Positions 9,152-18,254 of a stretch of DNA of 64,000 nt are shown here, piece by piece (the first letter of the stretch is position 1; the number at the start of each line of letters is the position of its first letter). The stretch is from Natranaerofaba carboxydovora (lineage in GTDB: Bacteria; Bacillota; Natranaerobiia; Natranaerobiales; Natranaerofabaceae): the NCBI RefSeq assembly GCF_022539405.1, contig NZ_CP054394.1, forward strand, positions 622,501 through 686,500, written 5' to 3'. Under the pieces are notes generated by a model, which worked only from the letters and a program-made list of their open reading frames with translations, searched no databases and was not told the origin of the DNA. The translations under genes and the position numbers were made by a program.

Positions 9152-9829
9152 CTATGTTACTAAGTATTTAGCTAATTCTTTTTGGGTAAGAGACCTATCA
9201 CCTTCAAATACTCTCATACAATCTCCAGAAATTTCATCGATGACCACAATTTTATCATCAACTCTACCGAATTCTAGCTTAAGGTCTATCATATCAAGAC
9301 CTTTTTCTTTCAAATCCTTTTCGATTATTTTTGCTACTGACTTTGTGATATTTTTAATTGAATTTACTTCTTCTTCTGTCAGCACTCCAAGACTTGTTAG
9401 AGCCTCATCATTAATCAAAGGATCTCCTCTTTCATCATCCTTTACAGTTATTTCAACTAAATAATCGAGGGTTTCTAATATTTTTCCTTCGGTAAAATGG
9501 GGATAACGCCTCAAGAAACTTCCATAAGCTTTGATTCTACATATGACCTCAAGTCCTAAAGGTTCACTTCTTTTTGCTTCCATTGTTCCATCTTCTAGGG
9601 AAGCGTCAATATAATGAGTAGGGATATCATGACTGTGTAATATATCAAAGAAGTATTTTGATACTGCTAGTGAAGATAAGCCTTTATCTTCTATTTCACC
9701 TACCACCTCATTTCCACCGGGATCTATAGTATCGCCTGTCCCCGTTACATCATCTTTAAAGTATAATACTAAATTATTTTGTTCGTTCAAAAAAACTCTT
9801 TTGGTTTTTCCTTCGTAAATCTTTTCCAT
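9152..9829 (-). CDS. purC: Phosphoribosylaminoimidazole-succinocarboxamide synthase (SAICAR synthetase)
   Basis: PurC joins aspartate to CAIR using ATP in purine biosynthesis. Family motifs are visible: N-terminal IYEGKTKRVF, GGNEVVGEIEDKG, the substrate loop CRIKAYGSFLRRYP and the late LEFGRVDDKIVVIDEISGD. The frame is open to TTG 9835. I start at ATG 9829 because AGGAGG (complement of 9839-9844) is 9 nt upstream of it and only 3 nt from the TTG. The gene stands alone on the minus strand with no other pur gene beside it. Length is typical, slightly short of the 230-240 usual. Confidence 0.95.
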   Translation of the reverse strand: MEKIYEGKTKRVFLNEQNNLVLYFKDDVTGTGDTIDPGGNEVVGEIEDKGLSSLAVSKYFFDILHSHDIPTHYIDASLEDGTMEAKRSEPLGLEVICRIKAYGSFLRRYPHFTEGKILETLDYLVEITVKDDERGDPLINDEALTSLGVLTEEEVNSIKNITKSVAKIIEKDLKEKGLDMIDLKLEFGRVDDKIVVIDEISGDCMRVFEGDRSLTQKELAKYLVT

Positions 9830-9962
9830 CAACAATTGCCTCCTAGATATTTAATTTATCCTTTTATATTATTTTAGGTAAACTCCATAAATCCTCCATA
9901 GTGGTACAAATTTTTTTGATACGAGGCATATTACCTGATATAATGGGAAATAAGGGAAAATT

Positions 9963-9980
9963 GCGGGTTTATAAACCCGC
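9963..9980. repeat. Perfect 18-bp palindrome between divergent purC and selA
   Basis: GCGGGTTTA at 9963-9971 is followed directly by its reverse complement TAAACCCGC at 9972-9980. It is GC-rich in an AT-rich spacer. The flanking genes diverge, so no known transcript needs a terminator here. It could be an operator for purC or selA, or the terminator of an unrecognised small transcript (TAATTTATTT follows). No function is proven. Confidence 0.5.
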
Positions 9981-10077
9981 TAATTTATTTATAAAACTCT
10001 AAATCTATCGTAAATTATATTTTAGTTGTAAATCATATAAAAAAATTAAACGATAGTTTTAGGGAGGAGGCAAAAAT

Positions 10078-11538
10078 ATGGGCAAAAAGCTATTAAGATA
10101 TATTCCTCCTGTTCACGAACTGCTAAATCAGGATGAAATAAAAAACCTTGTCGATGATTACAATCGAGAGTTAGTTGTTGAGGAGATAAATATTCAACAG
10201 GAAGAGCTCCGTCGGGAATTGTTATCGGACGTGTTTAATTTCTCAGGAGATATATCAGTAGATATAGGTGTAGGGATTCAAAGTGAAGACCAAGAGGTGC
10301 TTTCTGAAAAAAATTACAGGCAAATCCTTGAAAGCTTATTGATTGAAAGAGTAAAAAATGGGCTTAGTCAAAGAACAGCCGAGCGGATTAAGAAAGTAAT
10401 CAATGCGACGGGGACAGTAATCCATACAAATATGGGAAGAGCTCCGCTTGCTCCTGAAGTGTGTGATGAGTTATCAGAGATATCTAGAGGTTACAACAAT
10501 CTTGAGCTAGACCTTGAGACCGGTGAAAGAGGCTCAAGATATACCCATATAGAAGATTTGATCACAAAGCTTACTGGAGCAGAGGCAGCCCTGGTGGTTA
10601 ATAATAACGCTGCCGCTGTAATGCTCGTTCTTAATAATTTGGCCAAAGGCAAAGAGGTTATATTATCTCGGGGCGAGCTTGTTGAGATTGGTGGAAGTTT
10701 TAGGGTGCCTGATGTTATGAAACAAAGTGGTGCCATCCTTAAGGAAGTAGGTACTACAAATAAAACCCATCTTAAGGATTATGAAGAGGCAATTAATGAA
10801 GAGACTGCCATGCTATTAAGTGTTCATACATCAAATTATCGTATAATTGGTTTCACAGAAAAACCGGCTTTGGATGAAATGGCCAAATTAGCTCGTGATA
10901 ATGAGCTTCCTCTTGTTAAGGACCTTGGAAGTGGTTTGTTATACAAATTAGAAGGTTATGATGAGCCTACCGTCAATGAAGTTATGTCTATGGGAGTAGA
11001 TATTGCTACTTTTAGCGGTGACAAGCTTCTTGGTGGCCCTCAAAGCGGAATTATAGTAGGCAAAAAAGAATATATAGAAAGCCTCAAAAAAGATCAGCTT
11101 ACAAGAGCCTTAAGAATGGATAAGCTGACTATGAAAGCACTTGAAACAACCCTCAGGTTGTATTTAGATTTTGATAAAGCAAAAGATAAGATTCCGGTTT
11201 TGGCAGCCCTGACAGCTCCACTACATGAATTAGAAGCTAAAGCAAATGAAATTGCTGCCAAATTAAAAGAGGTTTTAAGTGATGATTTTGAGATTGAAGT
11301 AGAGCCTGAGACTTCTAGAGTTGGAGGGGGAGCTATGCCGGAAGTGGAGCTTCCTACGAAGGTGGTTGCCTTAAAGAGTAGTGAAGAAACTTTAGAAAAG
11401 TTAAATGAAAATTTAAGACATAATGATCCTCCGATAATGCTTCGATTCAAAAAAGAAAAGCTCTTGATAGATCCTCGCTCTCTTTTAGAAGATGACAGCG
11501 AAAAGCTAATAAATGCTATTTCACAATTAACTAACTAG
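10078..11538 (+). CDS. selA: L-seryl-tRNA(Sec) selenium transferase
   Basis: SelA is a PLP enzyme that converts seryl-tRNA(Sec) to selenocysteinyl-tRNA(Sec) with selenophosphate. The 486-residue protein has the N-terminal RNA-binding region, then the aminotransferase-like core. Motifs include INATGTVIHTNMGRAPLAP, the PLP-lysine site SGDKLLGGPQ (Lys about 316) and RVGGGAMPEVELP near the end. ATG 10078 follows AGGGAGGAGG. selB, selD and the tRNA(Sec) gene are not adjacent; a GGDEF gene follows instead. Presence of selA implies selenoproteins somewhere in this genome, but I saw none in this window. Confidence 0.95.
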   Translation: MGKKLLRYIPPVHELLNQDEIKNLVDDYNRELVVEEINIQQEELRRELLSDVFNFSGDISVDIGVGIQSEDQEVLSEKNYRQILESLLIERVKNGLSQRTAERIKKVINATGTVIHTNMGRAPLAPEVCDELSEISRGYNNLELDLETGERGSRYTHIEDLITKLTGAEAALVVNNNAAAVMLVLNNLAKGKEVILSRGELVEIGGSFRVPDVMKQSGAILKEVGTTNKTHLKDYEEAINEETAMLLSVHTSNYRIIGFTEKPALDEMAKLARDNELPLVKDLGSGLLYKLEGYDEPTVNEVMSMGVDIATFSGDKLLGGPQSGIIVGKKEYIESLKKDQLTRALRMDKLTMKALETTLRLYLDFDKAKDKIPVLAALTAPLHELEAKANEIAAKLKEVLSDDFEIEVEPETSRVGGGAMPEVELPTKVVALKSSEETLEKLNENLRHNDPPIMLRFKKEKLLIDPRSLLEDDSEKLINAISQLTN

Positions 11539-11576
11539 AGGATTGCTATTGAGTTGAGTTGCAAGGAGATGTAAGT

Positions 11577-12644
11577 ATGGTCCAATATCTATGGGAAAAA
11601 TATGCAACGAATAATTTTGCATTTTCGAAAGAAGACCCTGATTATAGAAGGGTTTACCTACTGAATATTATTCTAGCCCTTGGCATGGTGGTGTTAGTTT
11701 CTTTTGCCGTTTTGAATATAATTATTTTTACAATGACTTATTTAGTGATTTTGAATATATTTTCTTTTATATTATTAATTGCTATTTCAGTTTATTTTCA
11801 TAAAACTCTAAACTTAGAGAAGACAGCCTTATTAACGACTTTGTTGATAATTTTAGTTTTGGTGATATATTTTCAGCTAAAAGAGTATAGGGACTATGCC
11901 TTGTATTGGATTACAGTGATTCCACCTGTTGTTTATTTTCTACTTGAAAAAAAGAAGGGTAGGGTAGTAACAGCAGTTTTTTTAGGGTTTATGTTGTTTT
12001 TTATATTGAGTAGGTATCAAGGATGGGTAGAAGAAAGCTTTACTACAGATTCAATATATAATATAGTAATAGCCTCCTTGGCGATGACTGTAATGATAGG
12101 CTATTATGAGCTAAGTAGGGAAGAAGCTTTTGCTGCCCTAAAGGAAAAGAATGAAGAACTAACTGAGATTTCCATTAAGGATACCCTAACAGGACTATAT
12201 AATAGGCTTAAGTTGGACCAAGTTTTAGAATATGAAGTCAATAGAAGCAATAGAACCGGAGAGGGTTTTTCTGTGATTATGGCTGATTTGGACAGGTTCA
12301 AACTTATAAACGATACCTATGGTCATATAAAAGGGGATCATTTGTTGATCAAAATTTCAGATATCATGAGAAGTTCATGCAGGAAAATAGATATAGTAGG
12401 AAGATGGGGAGGCGAAGAGTTTTTAATTATCTGCCCGGGCGTTAATACTGCTGGAGGGATAAATTTAGCCGAAAGGATAAGAAGTAGTATTGAGAATCAT
12501 CCCTTTGAAGAAGTGGGACAAGTAACTATAAGCTTAGGAGTTGCAACATATTCTCCAGGTGATACCAGGGAAACTATCGTAAAAGCCGCTGATTATGCCC
12601 TATATAAGGCAAAAGAAAAAGGTAGAAATAGAGTTGAATATTAA
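11577..12644 (+). CDS. Membrane-bound diguanylate cyclase (GGDEF protein)
   Basis: The protein probably makes cyclic di-GMP. About five to six hydrophobic helices fill residues about 25-180, resembling an integral membrane sensor. The GGDEF domain starts at DTLTGLYNR. The active-site signature is GGEEF (about residues 278-282), and an inhibitory I-site RKID sits just upstream (about 269-272), so the enzyme should be active and feedback-inhibited. I start at ATG 11577, which has AAGGAG 8 nt upstream; the frame is open from TTG 11559. It lies 38 bp after selA and ends before a strong terminator. The signal is unknown. Confidence 0.9.
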   Translation: MVQYLWEKYATNNFAFSKEDPDYRRVYLLNIILALGMVVLVSFAVLNIIIFTMTYLVILNIFSFILLIAISVYFHKTLNLEKTALLTTLLIILVLVIYFQLKEYRDYALYWITVIPPVVYFLLEKKKGRVVTAVFLGFMLFFILSRYQGWVEESFTTDSIYNIVIASLAMTVMIGYYELSREEAFAALKEKNEELTEISIKDTLTGLYNRLKLDQVLEYEVNRSNRTGEGFSVIMADLDRFKLINDTYGHIKGDHLLIKISDIMRSSCRKIDIVGRWGGEEFLIICPGVNTAGGINLAERIRSSIENHPFEEVGQVTISLGVATYSPGDTRETIVKAADYALYKAKEKGRNRVEY

Positions 12645-12690
12645 CTAATGTATGAATTTATAACGGGTGAAATGTACGCAAATCAGAGCT

Positions 12691-12745
12691 AAAGTACAGA
12701 CCCTATGTTTTTAACATTTCTAGCATAGGCCTGTACTTTTTTATT
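12691..12745 (+). terminator. Strong intrinsic terminator after the selA-GGDEF unit
   Basis: A long near-perfect stem pairs AAAGTACAGACCCTATG (12691-12707) with CATAGGCCTGTACTTT (12724-12739), followed by a T-rich tail. It separates selA and the cyclase from the ornithine operon that starts about 110 bp later. The rest of this spacer holds no visible gene. Confidence 0.85.
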
Positions 12746-12853
12746 ATTTTTTAATTTTCAAGTATTCAAAGTTTCTAATATGCTAACACTTAAAATAACA
12801 GATAAAGATAAACTGCAAAAATAATCATAAGTAAAAATGTGGGGGTATTATTC

Positions 12854-13894
12854 TTGGAAAACAATAAATCAAATAAAGGTATAAGAGTCGCAGTAATGGG
12901 TTTTGGCGCTATGGGAAAGGAGCTAGCAAGACTTGTAGAGATGAAACGAGGTTTAAAACTTGAGTGTATTATATCTAGAAATAGAGAAAGATGGGCAGAG
13001 GGGATTGAAGAAGGTTTTTCTGGGGAGTTATTTTATGAAAATATAGTAGATGCTTTTGATGAAACTTCACCTCAACTAGTCCTTCATGCTACGGGCTCTT
13101 TTATCAGGGAAGTATATCCACAGCTTAGAAGGCTTTTGTCTAGTGGAGTTGATGTGATAACTATAGCAGAAGAAATGGCATATCCCTTTAAAAAAGAACC
13201 TGATTTAATCGCTGAACTTGAGGAAATTTGTCGAAAAAACAGAGTGACCCTACTTGGTACTGGGATAAACCCTGGCTTTGTGCTGGATCTATTAATAATC
13301 ACTATGACTGGGGCATGTAAAGAAGTTGAAAGTATTGAAGCCAAGAGGGTAAATGATTTATCGCCTTTTGGGCCTACGGTAATGAGAGGTCAGGGAGTAG
13401 GAACGACGGTTGAACAGTTTGAAGAAGGAATAAAAAGTGGTGAGATAGTTGGCCATGTTGGATTTCCTGAGAGTATTGAAATGATTGCAGCTGCACTTGG
13501 AGCTAATCTAACAAGGGTTGAAGAGTATAGAGAACCTATAGTTTCTAATACAACAAGAGAAACTCGCTATGTTAAGGTAGAGCCTGGTCTTGTTGCAGGA
13601 TGCAATCATGTGGCTAGAGGATACACAGACAAAGGTGAGTTTATAGTTTTAGAACATCCTCAGCAGATAATGCCAGAAGTAGAAGGAGTAAGTACTGGAG
13701 ATTTTATAAAAATAAAAGGTATACCTGACATAAATATGTCCATTGAACCTGAAATCCCTGGAGGTATAGGGACATGTTCATTAACAGTTAATATGATACC
13801 GCAGGTTTTTTCGGCTATGCCTGGAGTAGTGTCAATGAAAGACTTGCCTGTACCTGCTGCTATAAGTAACAGGGAGAGAATAACCAAGCATTGA
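12854..13894 (+). CDS. ord: 2,4-diaminopentanoate dehydrogenase
   Basis: Ord oxidatively deaminates 2,4-diaminopentanoate to 2-amino-4-oxopentanoate with NAD(P)+ and releases ammonia. The N-terminal dinucleotide fold is clear (VAVMGFGAMGKELARLV), and the DapB-like catalytic part carries NPGFVLDLL and GQGVGTTVEQF. About 347 residues fits the family. The frame is open to GTG 12839, but TTG 12854 is preceded by GTGGGGGT at a good distance, so I use it. The gene opens the operon with oraS and oraE, which supports the assignment over other DapB-like dehydrogenases. The thiolase genes ortA/ortB usually found next to it are absent. Confidence 0.85.
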   Translation: MENNKSNKGIRVAVMGFGAMGKELARLVEMKRGLKLECIISRNRERWAEGIEEGFSGELFYENIVDAFDETSPQLVLHATGSFIREVYPQLRRLLSSGVDVITIAEEMAYPFKKEPDLIAELEEICRKNRVTLLGTGINPGFVLDLLIITMTGACKEVESIEAKRVNDLSPFGPTVMRGQGVGTTVEQFEEGIKSGEIVGHVGFPESIEMIAAALGANLTRVEEYREPIVSNTTRETRYVKVEPGLVAGCNHVARGYTDKGEFIVLEHPQQIMPEVEGVSTGDFIKIKGIPDINMSIEPEIPGGIGTCSLTVNMIPQVFSAMPGVVSMKDLPVPAAISNRERITKH

Positions 13895-13944
13895 TCTAGT
13901 GCAAAAAGTTTAAGAAAAGAACTAAAGTAAGAGGAGGAGTTTTT

Positions 13945-14370
13945 TTGACTCACGAAAGCAATACAAGTAAAGATTTGGAGCAGAAGCGAAAATTTGAGGA
14001 GCGGAGAAAAAAATTTGCCCATATGTCAGAACAAGAAATAGAAAATAGATTTTGGATGCTTTTGGATGGGATTGTTGATCCGCTAGTTAGGTTATCTAAT
14101 GATTATACTTCACCCTCGGTTGAAAGATCTGTCCTTTTAAGAATGGGCTTTAATAGTGTAGAAGCTGCCGAAATTGTTGAAGGCTGCGAAAAAAGAGGTT
14201 TGCTTGGTAAGGGTGCTGGGCATGTTGTTTTGAAATTGGCTAGAGAAAAAAATATTGATATAAAAACAGCCGGCAGCGAATTAATAGAAGGCAGAGGTTT
14301 TGATGAAGTTATGAGGATCTTCGGAGGTGAAAAACTAAGTGTCAATGTCACAAACAAACTTAATAGATAG
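13945..14370 (+). CDS. oraS: D-ornithine 4,5-aminomutase small subunit
   Basis: OraS is the small subunit of the B12- and PLP-dependent enzyme that moves the terminal amino group of D-ornithine to carbon 4. The 141-residue protein has a charged N-terminus, then the family segments RFWMLLDGIVDPLVRLSNDY, SVERSVLLRMGFNS and a C-terminal region ending in VNVTNKLNR. TTG 13945 follows GAGGAGGAG. Its 3' end overlaps the start of oraE by about 30 nt, which suggests translational coupling and a fixed subunit ratio. Identification rests on length, sequence character and the oraE neighbour. Confidence 0.9.
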   Translation: MTHESNTSKDLEQKRKFEERRKKFAHMSEQEIENRFWMLLDGIVDPLVRLSNDYTSPSVERSVLLRMGFNSVEAAEIVEGCEKRGLLGKGAGHVVLKLAREKNIDIKTAGSELIEGRGFDEVMRIFGGEKLSVNVTNKLNR

Positions 14371-16549
14371 ATTAAATGTTGAAAACATTCTTGAAGATTT
14401 AGAGAGTTACTCACCAAGAAGGGTGGGGTGGAACTGGAGGAATGTAAAAAATAATCTTCAATTAGGCCCTTTTGAATACAGCCAGGTATCTGAACCTTTA
14501 AGAAATAGCCAGCCATTACCTGCTGCTGAGTTTTTTGATGATATTGATCCCCAGCCTGAACCGGTAATTACATCTGAGATAGCTTCAGGTAGATTTGAAG
14601 ATGATATCAGGAGGATGAGGATGGCTGCCTGGCACGGGGCAGATCATATGATGGTTATAAGAACAGCGGGACAAAGTCACTATGATGGTCTTATAGAAGG
14701 TACCCCGGAGGGGATAGGTGGCGTTCCCATATCAAGAAAACAGCTTAGAGCTACGAGAAAAGCTTTGGATATTATTGAAGATGAGGTTGGCAGGCCTATT
14801 AATTTGCATTCATATGTGAGTGGTGTCGCAGGACCTGAAGTGGCCCTTTTGTTTGCTGAAGAGGGAGTTAACGGGGCTCACCAGGATCCTCAATATAATA
14901 TTTTGTACAGGAATGTTAATATGCTTAGATCTGTAGTTGATGCTGGAGTCGCCAAAAGATTAATGGTAGCAAGCGGGATGCTTCAAATAGATGGTGCTCA
15001 TAACGCAAATGCAACAACACGGGAAGCCTGGAAGGTAAAACCTGAATTATTAGTTCAGCACGGAATTAATACAGCTTTTTCGAGGAAAATTGGAATTCCA
15101 GATGAATTGATCGCCTTAAGCAGTGTTCCACCTACCGCTCCTCCTGCACCTTCATTAAAATATGATCTACCCTATGCAGTTGCTATAAGAGAGCTGTTTC
15201 CAAATAATATTATAAGGGCCCAGATGAACACAAAATATATTACCTCTGATACCAGGGAAGCAACGGTAACCCATGTGCTAAACTTAATGATTAGCCGGCT
15301 GACAAGAGCGGAGATACAAAGCACCATAACACCTGATGAAGGACGTAATGTGCCCTGGCATCACTTTAGTATCCAGGGTGTTGATACAGCCAAGCAGGCC
15401 CTTGTTGGCATGGATGGTCTTAATGAGCTTGTAAGTATAAACCGTGATGGCTTTTTGGGTGAACAGATACGTGAATATAAAGAAAGGGCAGTATTATTTC
15501 TTGAAGATATTGCTATTGAAGGAGGATATTTTAATGCTGTCCAAAAAGGCTATTTTGTAGATTCGGGTGAATATCCAGAAAGAAATAAAGATGGAATAAA
15601 AAGAGAGGTTAACGGAGGAGTAGGAGCGGAAACTATAGTAAAAAGAGAAGAAGATTATCTAGCTCCTGTTTGTCATCATTTCGGATATAACAGTGTTACA
15701 CAAGAAAATATGTGCCAGGAGTACGGCGGGTGTACTCTTTGTGATAGAACCAAAATTTCATACATTGATGAACTTGATGACAACGATAATGTCAATGAAA
15801 GGCTCAATAAAACTAAAGAATATAGGACCGGTGACAAGTTCCTGCCAGAAGTAGAATGGGCGGGAGACGGGTTTGTTAGCATGAATATTTTTTTTCCCAT
15901 ACCTTATAGGGAAGCCGAAAGAGCCGCTGTATATATGGGTGAGAAGCTTGGTCTACAAGATGTAGAGGTTATTCATTCTGAAGCTATTCATCCAGAGGAA
16001 GGGACGTATGTTGAAATCAAAGGCCGGGTAGATTTGGAACTATATAGGTCAAACTTCACAGGTCTTAAAGAAGAAGAAAGTCTGTTAAGTGATGATGAGA
16101 TAACAGAGTTTGTGAAAAATAACGGGATAAAAGTAGTTGCCGGAACAGTAGGAGAAGATGAACATTCTGTTGGTATGAAAGAAATTATAGATATTAAACA
16201 TGGCGGTTTGGAAGCTTATGGGGTTGAAAGTAGATACCTTGGTACTTCAGTTCCTATAGAAAAATTAATTGATGCTTGTATTGAAGAAAATGCAAAGGCT
16301 ATCTTAATAAGTACAATTATTACTCACGGAGATGTACATAAGAAAAACATGAAAAAACTGCATCAGCTAGCTACAGAAAAAGGGATACGTGACCGGGTTA
16401 TTCTAGTTGCAGGAGGGCCTAGAGTGACTAACAGCATGGCAAAAGAGATTGGCCTTAATGCAGGCTTTGGCAAAAAGACAAAAGGAAAAGACGTGGCTAG
16501 CTTTTTGGTGATGGAATTGAAGAAAAGGATGACTGCTATTAAAAGTTGA
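14339..16549 (+). CDS. oraE: D-ornithine 4,5-aminomutase large subunit (B12- and PLP-binding)
   Basis: This 736-residue protein is the catalytic subunit. The N-terminal TIM-barrel part contains MIRTAGQSHYDGL (as MVIRTAGQSHYDGL), QIDGAHNANATTREAWKVKP and SVPPTAPPAPSLKYDLPYA. The C-terminal Rossmann domain carries the base-off B12 motif DxHxxG as DEHSVG (His about 609). A lysine lies 11 residues later (about 620), the spacing known for the PLP-binding lysine in this family. The fused B12 domain and size separate it from two-part lysine 5,6-aminomutase. GTG 14339 sits inside oraS, with GGAGGTG upstream; ATG 14345 is an alternative. A structured repeat follows directly. Confidence 0.93.
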   Translation: MSMSQTNLIDRLNVENILEDLESYSPRRVGWNWRNVKNNLQLGPFEYSQVSEPLRNSQPLPAAEFFDDIDPQPEPVITSEIASGRFEDDIRRMRMAAWHGADHMMVIRTAGQSHYDGLIEGTPEGIGGVPISRKQLRATRKALDIIEDEVGRPINLHSYVSGVAGPEVALLFAEEGVNGAHQDPQYNILYRNVNMLRSVVDAGVAKRLMVASGMLQIDGAHNANATTREAWKVKPELLVQHGINTAFSRKIGIPDELIALSSVPPTAPPAPSLKYDLPYAVAIRELFPNNIIRAQMNTKYITSDTREATVTHVLNLMISRLTRAEIQSTITPDEGRNVPWHHFSIQGVDTAKQALVGMDGLNELVSINRDGFLGEQIREYKERAVLFLEDIAIEGGYFNAVQKGYFVDSGEYPERNKDGIKREVNGGVGAETIVKREEDYLAPVCHHFGYNSVTQENMCQEYGGCTLCDRTKISYIDELDDNDNVNERLNKTKEYRTGDKFLPEVEWAGDGFVSMNIFFPIPYREAERAAVYMGEKLGLQDVEVIHSEAIHPEEGTYVEIKGRVDLELYRSNFTGLKEEESLLSDDEITEFVKNNGIKVVAGTVGEDEHSVGMKEIIDIKHGGLEAYGVESRYLGTSVPIEKLIDACIEENAKAILISTIITHGDVHKKNMKKLHQLATEKGIRDRVILVAGGPRVTNSMAKEIGLNAGFGKKTKGKDVASFLVMELKKRMTAIKS

Positions 16550-16552
16550 TTA

Positions 16553-16763
16553 TGGTGCAAAAAGTCTATTCACATAGAAAAGTGTTTTTAATTGATACAT
16601 CTAAGACTCGTCAGCAGTTGAAATAAGGCTCCCAAATCTATGAACTCATCCTGAGTTCGATTAGCTAATGACATCCTGTCATTAGGCCTTATTTCTCCTG
16701 CTTCCTCATCAAGATGTATTGCAATTAAAAACAAAACTTTGTTCATATGACTTTTTTGCACCA
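16553..16763 (+). repeat. Structured dispersed repeat, full copy A (about 211 bp)
   Basis: This copy lies between oraE and the GlmL-type gene. Ends are inverted repeats TGGTGCAAAAAGTC and GACTTTTTTGCACCA. Inside are a second helix (GTTTTTAATTGATACATCT with AGATGTATTGCAATTAAAAAC), a third helix (GAAATAAGGC at 16620-16629 with GCCTTATTTC) and two small hairpins (GAACTCA/TGAGTTC and TAATGAC/GTCATTA). There is no open reading frame of note. It matches copies at 28320 and 46333 in the same orientation. Confidence 0.9.
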
Positions 16764-16799
16764 GAATCAAAGTTAAAATTAAGCTTAGGAGGTTTTTAA

Positions 16800-18242
16800 A
16801 TGCCTGATATTTTTCTGGTTATAGAAGTAGGAAGCACTACTACAGTGCTTTCTCTTTTTTCTTACGAGGGGGAACTACTGTATCAATATCAATATCCAAC
16901 CACAACCGAAGATATTACAGAAGGTGTTTATAGGGCCTATTCAAACATAAAAAATGCTCCTGAATTAAAAGAACGAGGCATTGAACTCGATGATAATATG
17001 GAACAGTTAGAAGTTTATGCTACAAGCAGTGCGGCAGGTGGGCTGAAGATGACAGTACACGGACTTGTCTGTGATATGACTGTTAGGGCAGCTAAGGAAG
17101 CTGCCTTTGGAGCGGGAGCAGTTATTAGTCAGATAACTGCGGGGGAGATGGATGAATATGATATAAAAAGACTGTTAGAAATAGACCCTAATATAATTCT
17201 TCTTGCAGGTGGGGTAGATTTTGGTGAAGAGGATATAGTTCTAAAAAATGCTCATAAGATAAGCAAAGCAGGCTTAAAGGTTCCTGTCATATATGCAGGT
17301 AATTCTACCTGCAGGGAAAAAATAAAAGATATCTTTGATGCAGCTAAAATACCTGTGATAGTTGTTGATAATGTTTATCCTGAATTGGATGAACTAAATA
17401 TTACCCCGACTAGAAAAGCTATTCAAAAGGTTTTTCAGGAGCATATAATAAAGGGAGAAGGTATAGAAAAATTAAAAGAACTTACAGGGAAGAATATCAT
17501 GCCTACGCCGGGTGCTGTTTTTGAAGGAGGGAACTTGCTGTATGAGCTAGTTGGAGACCTATTAATTATTGATGTAGGTGGAGCAACCACTGATGTTCAT
17601 TCTTTTACAAACGGATCTATATTTTATGAAGATCTTTTAACATCTCCTGAACCTTTTTCAAAAAGAACTGTCGAAGGTGATCTAGGAGTTTATAAAAACG
17701 CAGTTAGTTTACTAGAGAAAATAAGGGAAACTGAAGAACTAAATCAGCTAGAAAGTGATATTGACTATGAGGAAACCTTTGGGTTTTTGGATAATTGGAG
17801 TTATATTCCACAAACTAAAGAAGAAGAGAAACTGCTAAATACCCTGACCTATGAAGCTGTTAATAGGGCCCTAAAAAGGCACTCTGGCAAAATAAAACAT
17901 AGATATTCTGCTACCGGCAGAAAGAAGGTTATGGTTGGAAAAGATCTGACTGCAGTTAAATGGGTTGTTGGAACAGGTGGGGCTTTGACTTTGCAAAAAA
18001 CTGGTAAAGATATACTCCGTCAAATCATAGATAGAAGTGGTAAAGATCATGATCATTACAATGATCAAGGCGGTGAAAATTTATTACCACCCAAAGATAC
18101 AGAAGTTATTTTAGACAAAAATTATATTCTAGCAGCATCTGGAGTTGTAGGTAGAAGTAATAAAGACCTTGCTTTGAAAATATTAAAGAACTACTTTGTA
18201 GACACTTTAAATAAAAAGATGTATACTGGTAAAGTATACTAA
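16800..18242 (+). CDS. GlmL/MutL-type ASKHA ATPase, probable aminomutase chaperone
   Basis: The 480-residue protein belongs to the GlmL/MutL group found next to B12-dependent mutases. It has the actin/Hsp70-like ATPase fold: phosphate loops IEVGSTTTVLSLFS at the N-terminus and IIDVGGATTDVHS around residue 258, plus LLAGGVDFGEEDIVLKNA and VVGTGGALTLQ. Its likely job is ATP-driven protection or reactivation of OraSE, such as exchange of damaged cobalamin; this role is inferred from context and is not shown in the sequence. ATG 16800 follows TAGGAGG. It is separated from oraE by the structured repeat. Confidence 0.85.
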   Translation: MPDIFLVIEVGSTTTVLSLFSYEGELLYQYQYPTTTEDITEGVYRAYSNIKNAPELKERGIELDDNMEQLEVYATSSAAGGLKMTVHGLVCDMTVRAAKEAAFGAGAVISQITAGEMDEYDIKRLLEIDPNIILLAGGVDFGEEDIVLKNAHKISKAGLKVPVIYAGNSTCREKIKDIFDAAKIPVIVVDNVYPELDELNITPTRKAIQKVFQEHIIKGEGIEKLKELTGKNIMPTPGAVFEGGNLLYELVGDLLIIDVGGATTDVHSFTNGSIFYEDLLTSPEPFSKRTVEGDLGVYKNAVSLLEKIRETEELNQLESDIDYEETFGFLDNWSYIPQTKEEEKLLNTLTYEAVNRALKRHSGKIKHRYSATGRKKVMVGKDLTAVKWVVGTGGALTLQKTGKDILRQIIDRSGKDHDHYNDQGGENLLPPKDTEVILDKNYILAASGVVGRSNKDLALKILKNYFVDTLNKKMYTGKVY

Positions 18243-18254
18243 AGGAGTACTATT

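Noticed and set aside
12645-12853. Possible riboswitch before the ornithine operon
   Set aside because: Apart from the terminator of the preceding genes I see no conserved riboswitch motif such as a B12 box.
16571-16770. Minus-strand 60-codon frame across repeat copy A
   Set aside because: It lies in the structured repeat, is not preserved in copies B and C and has no ribosome binding site, so the element is treated as non-coding.
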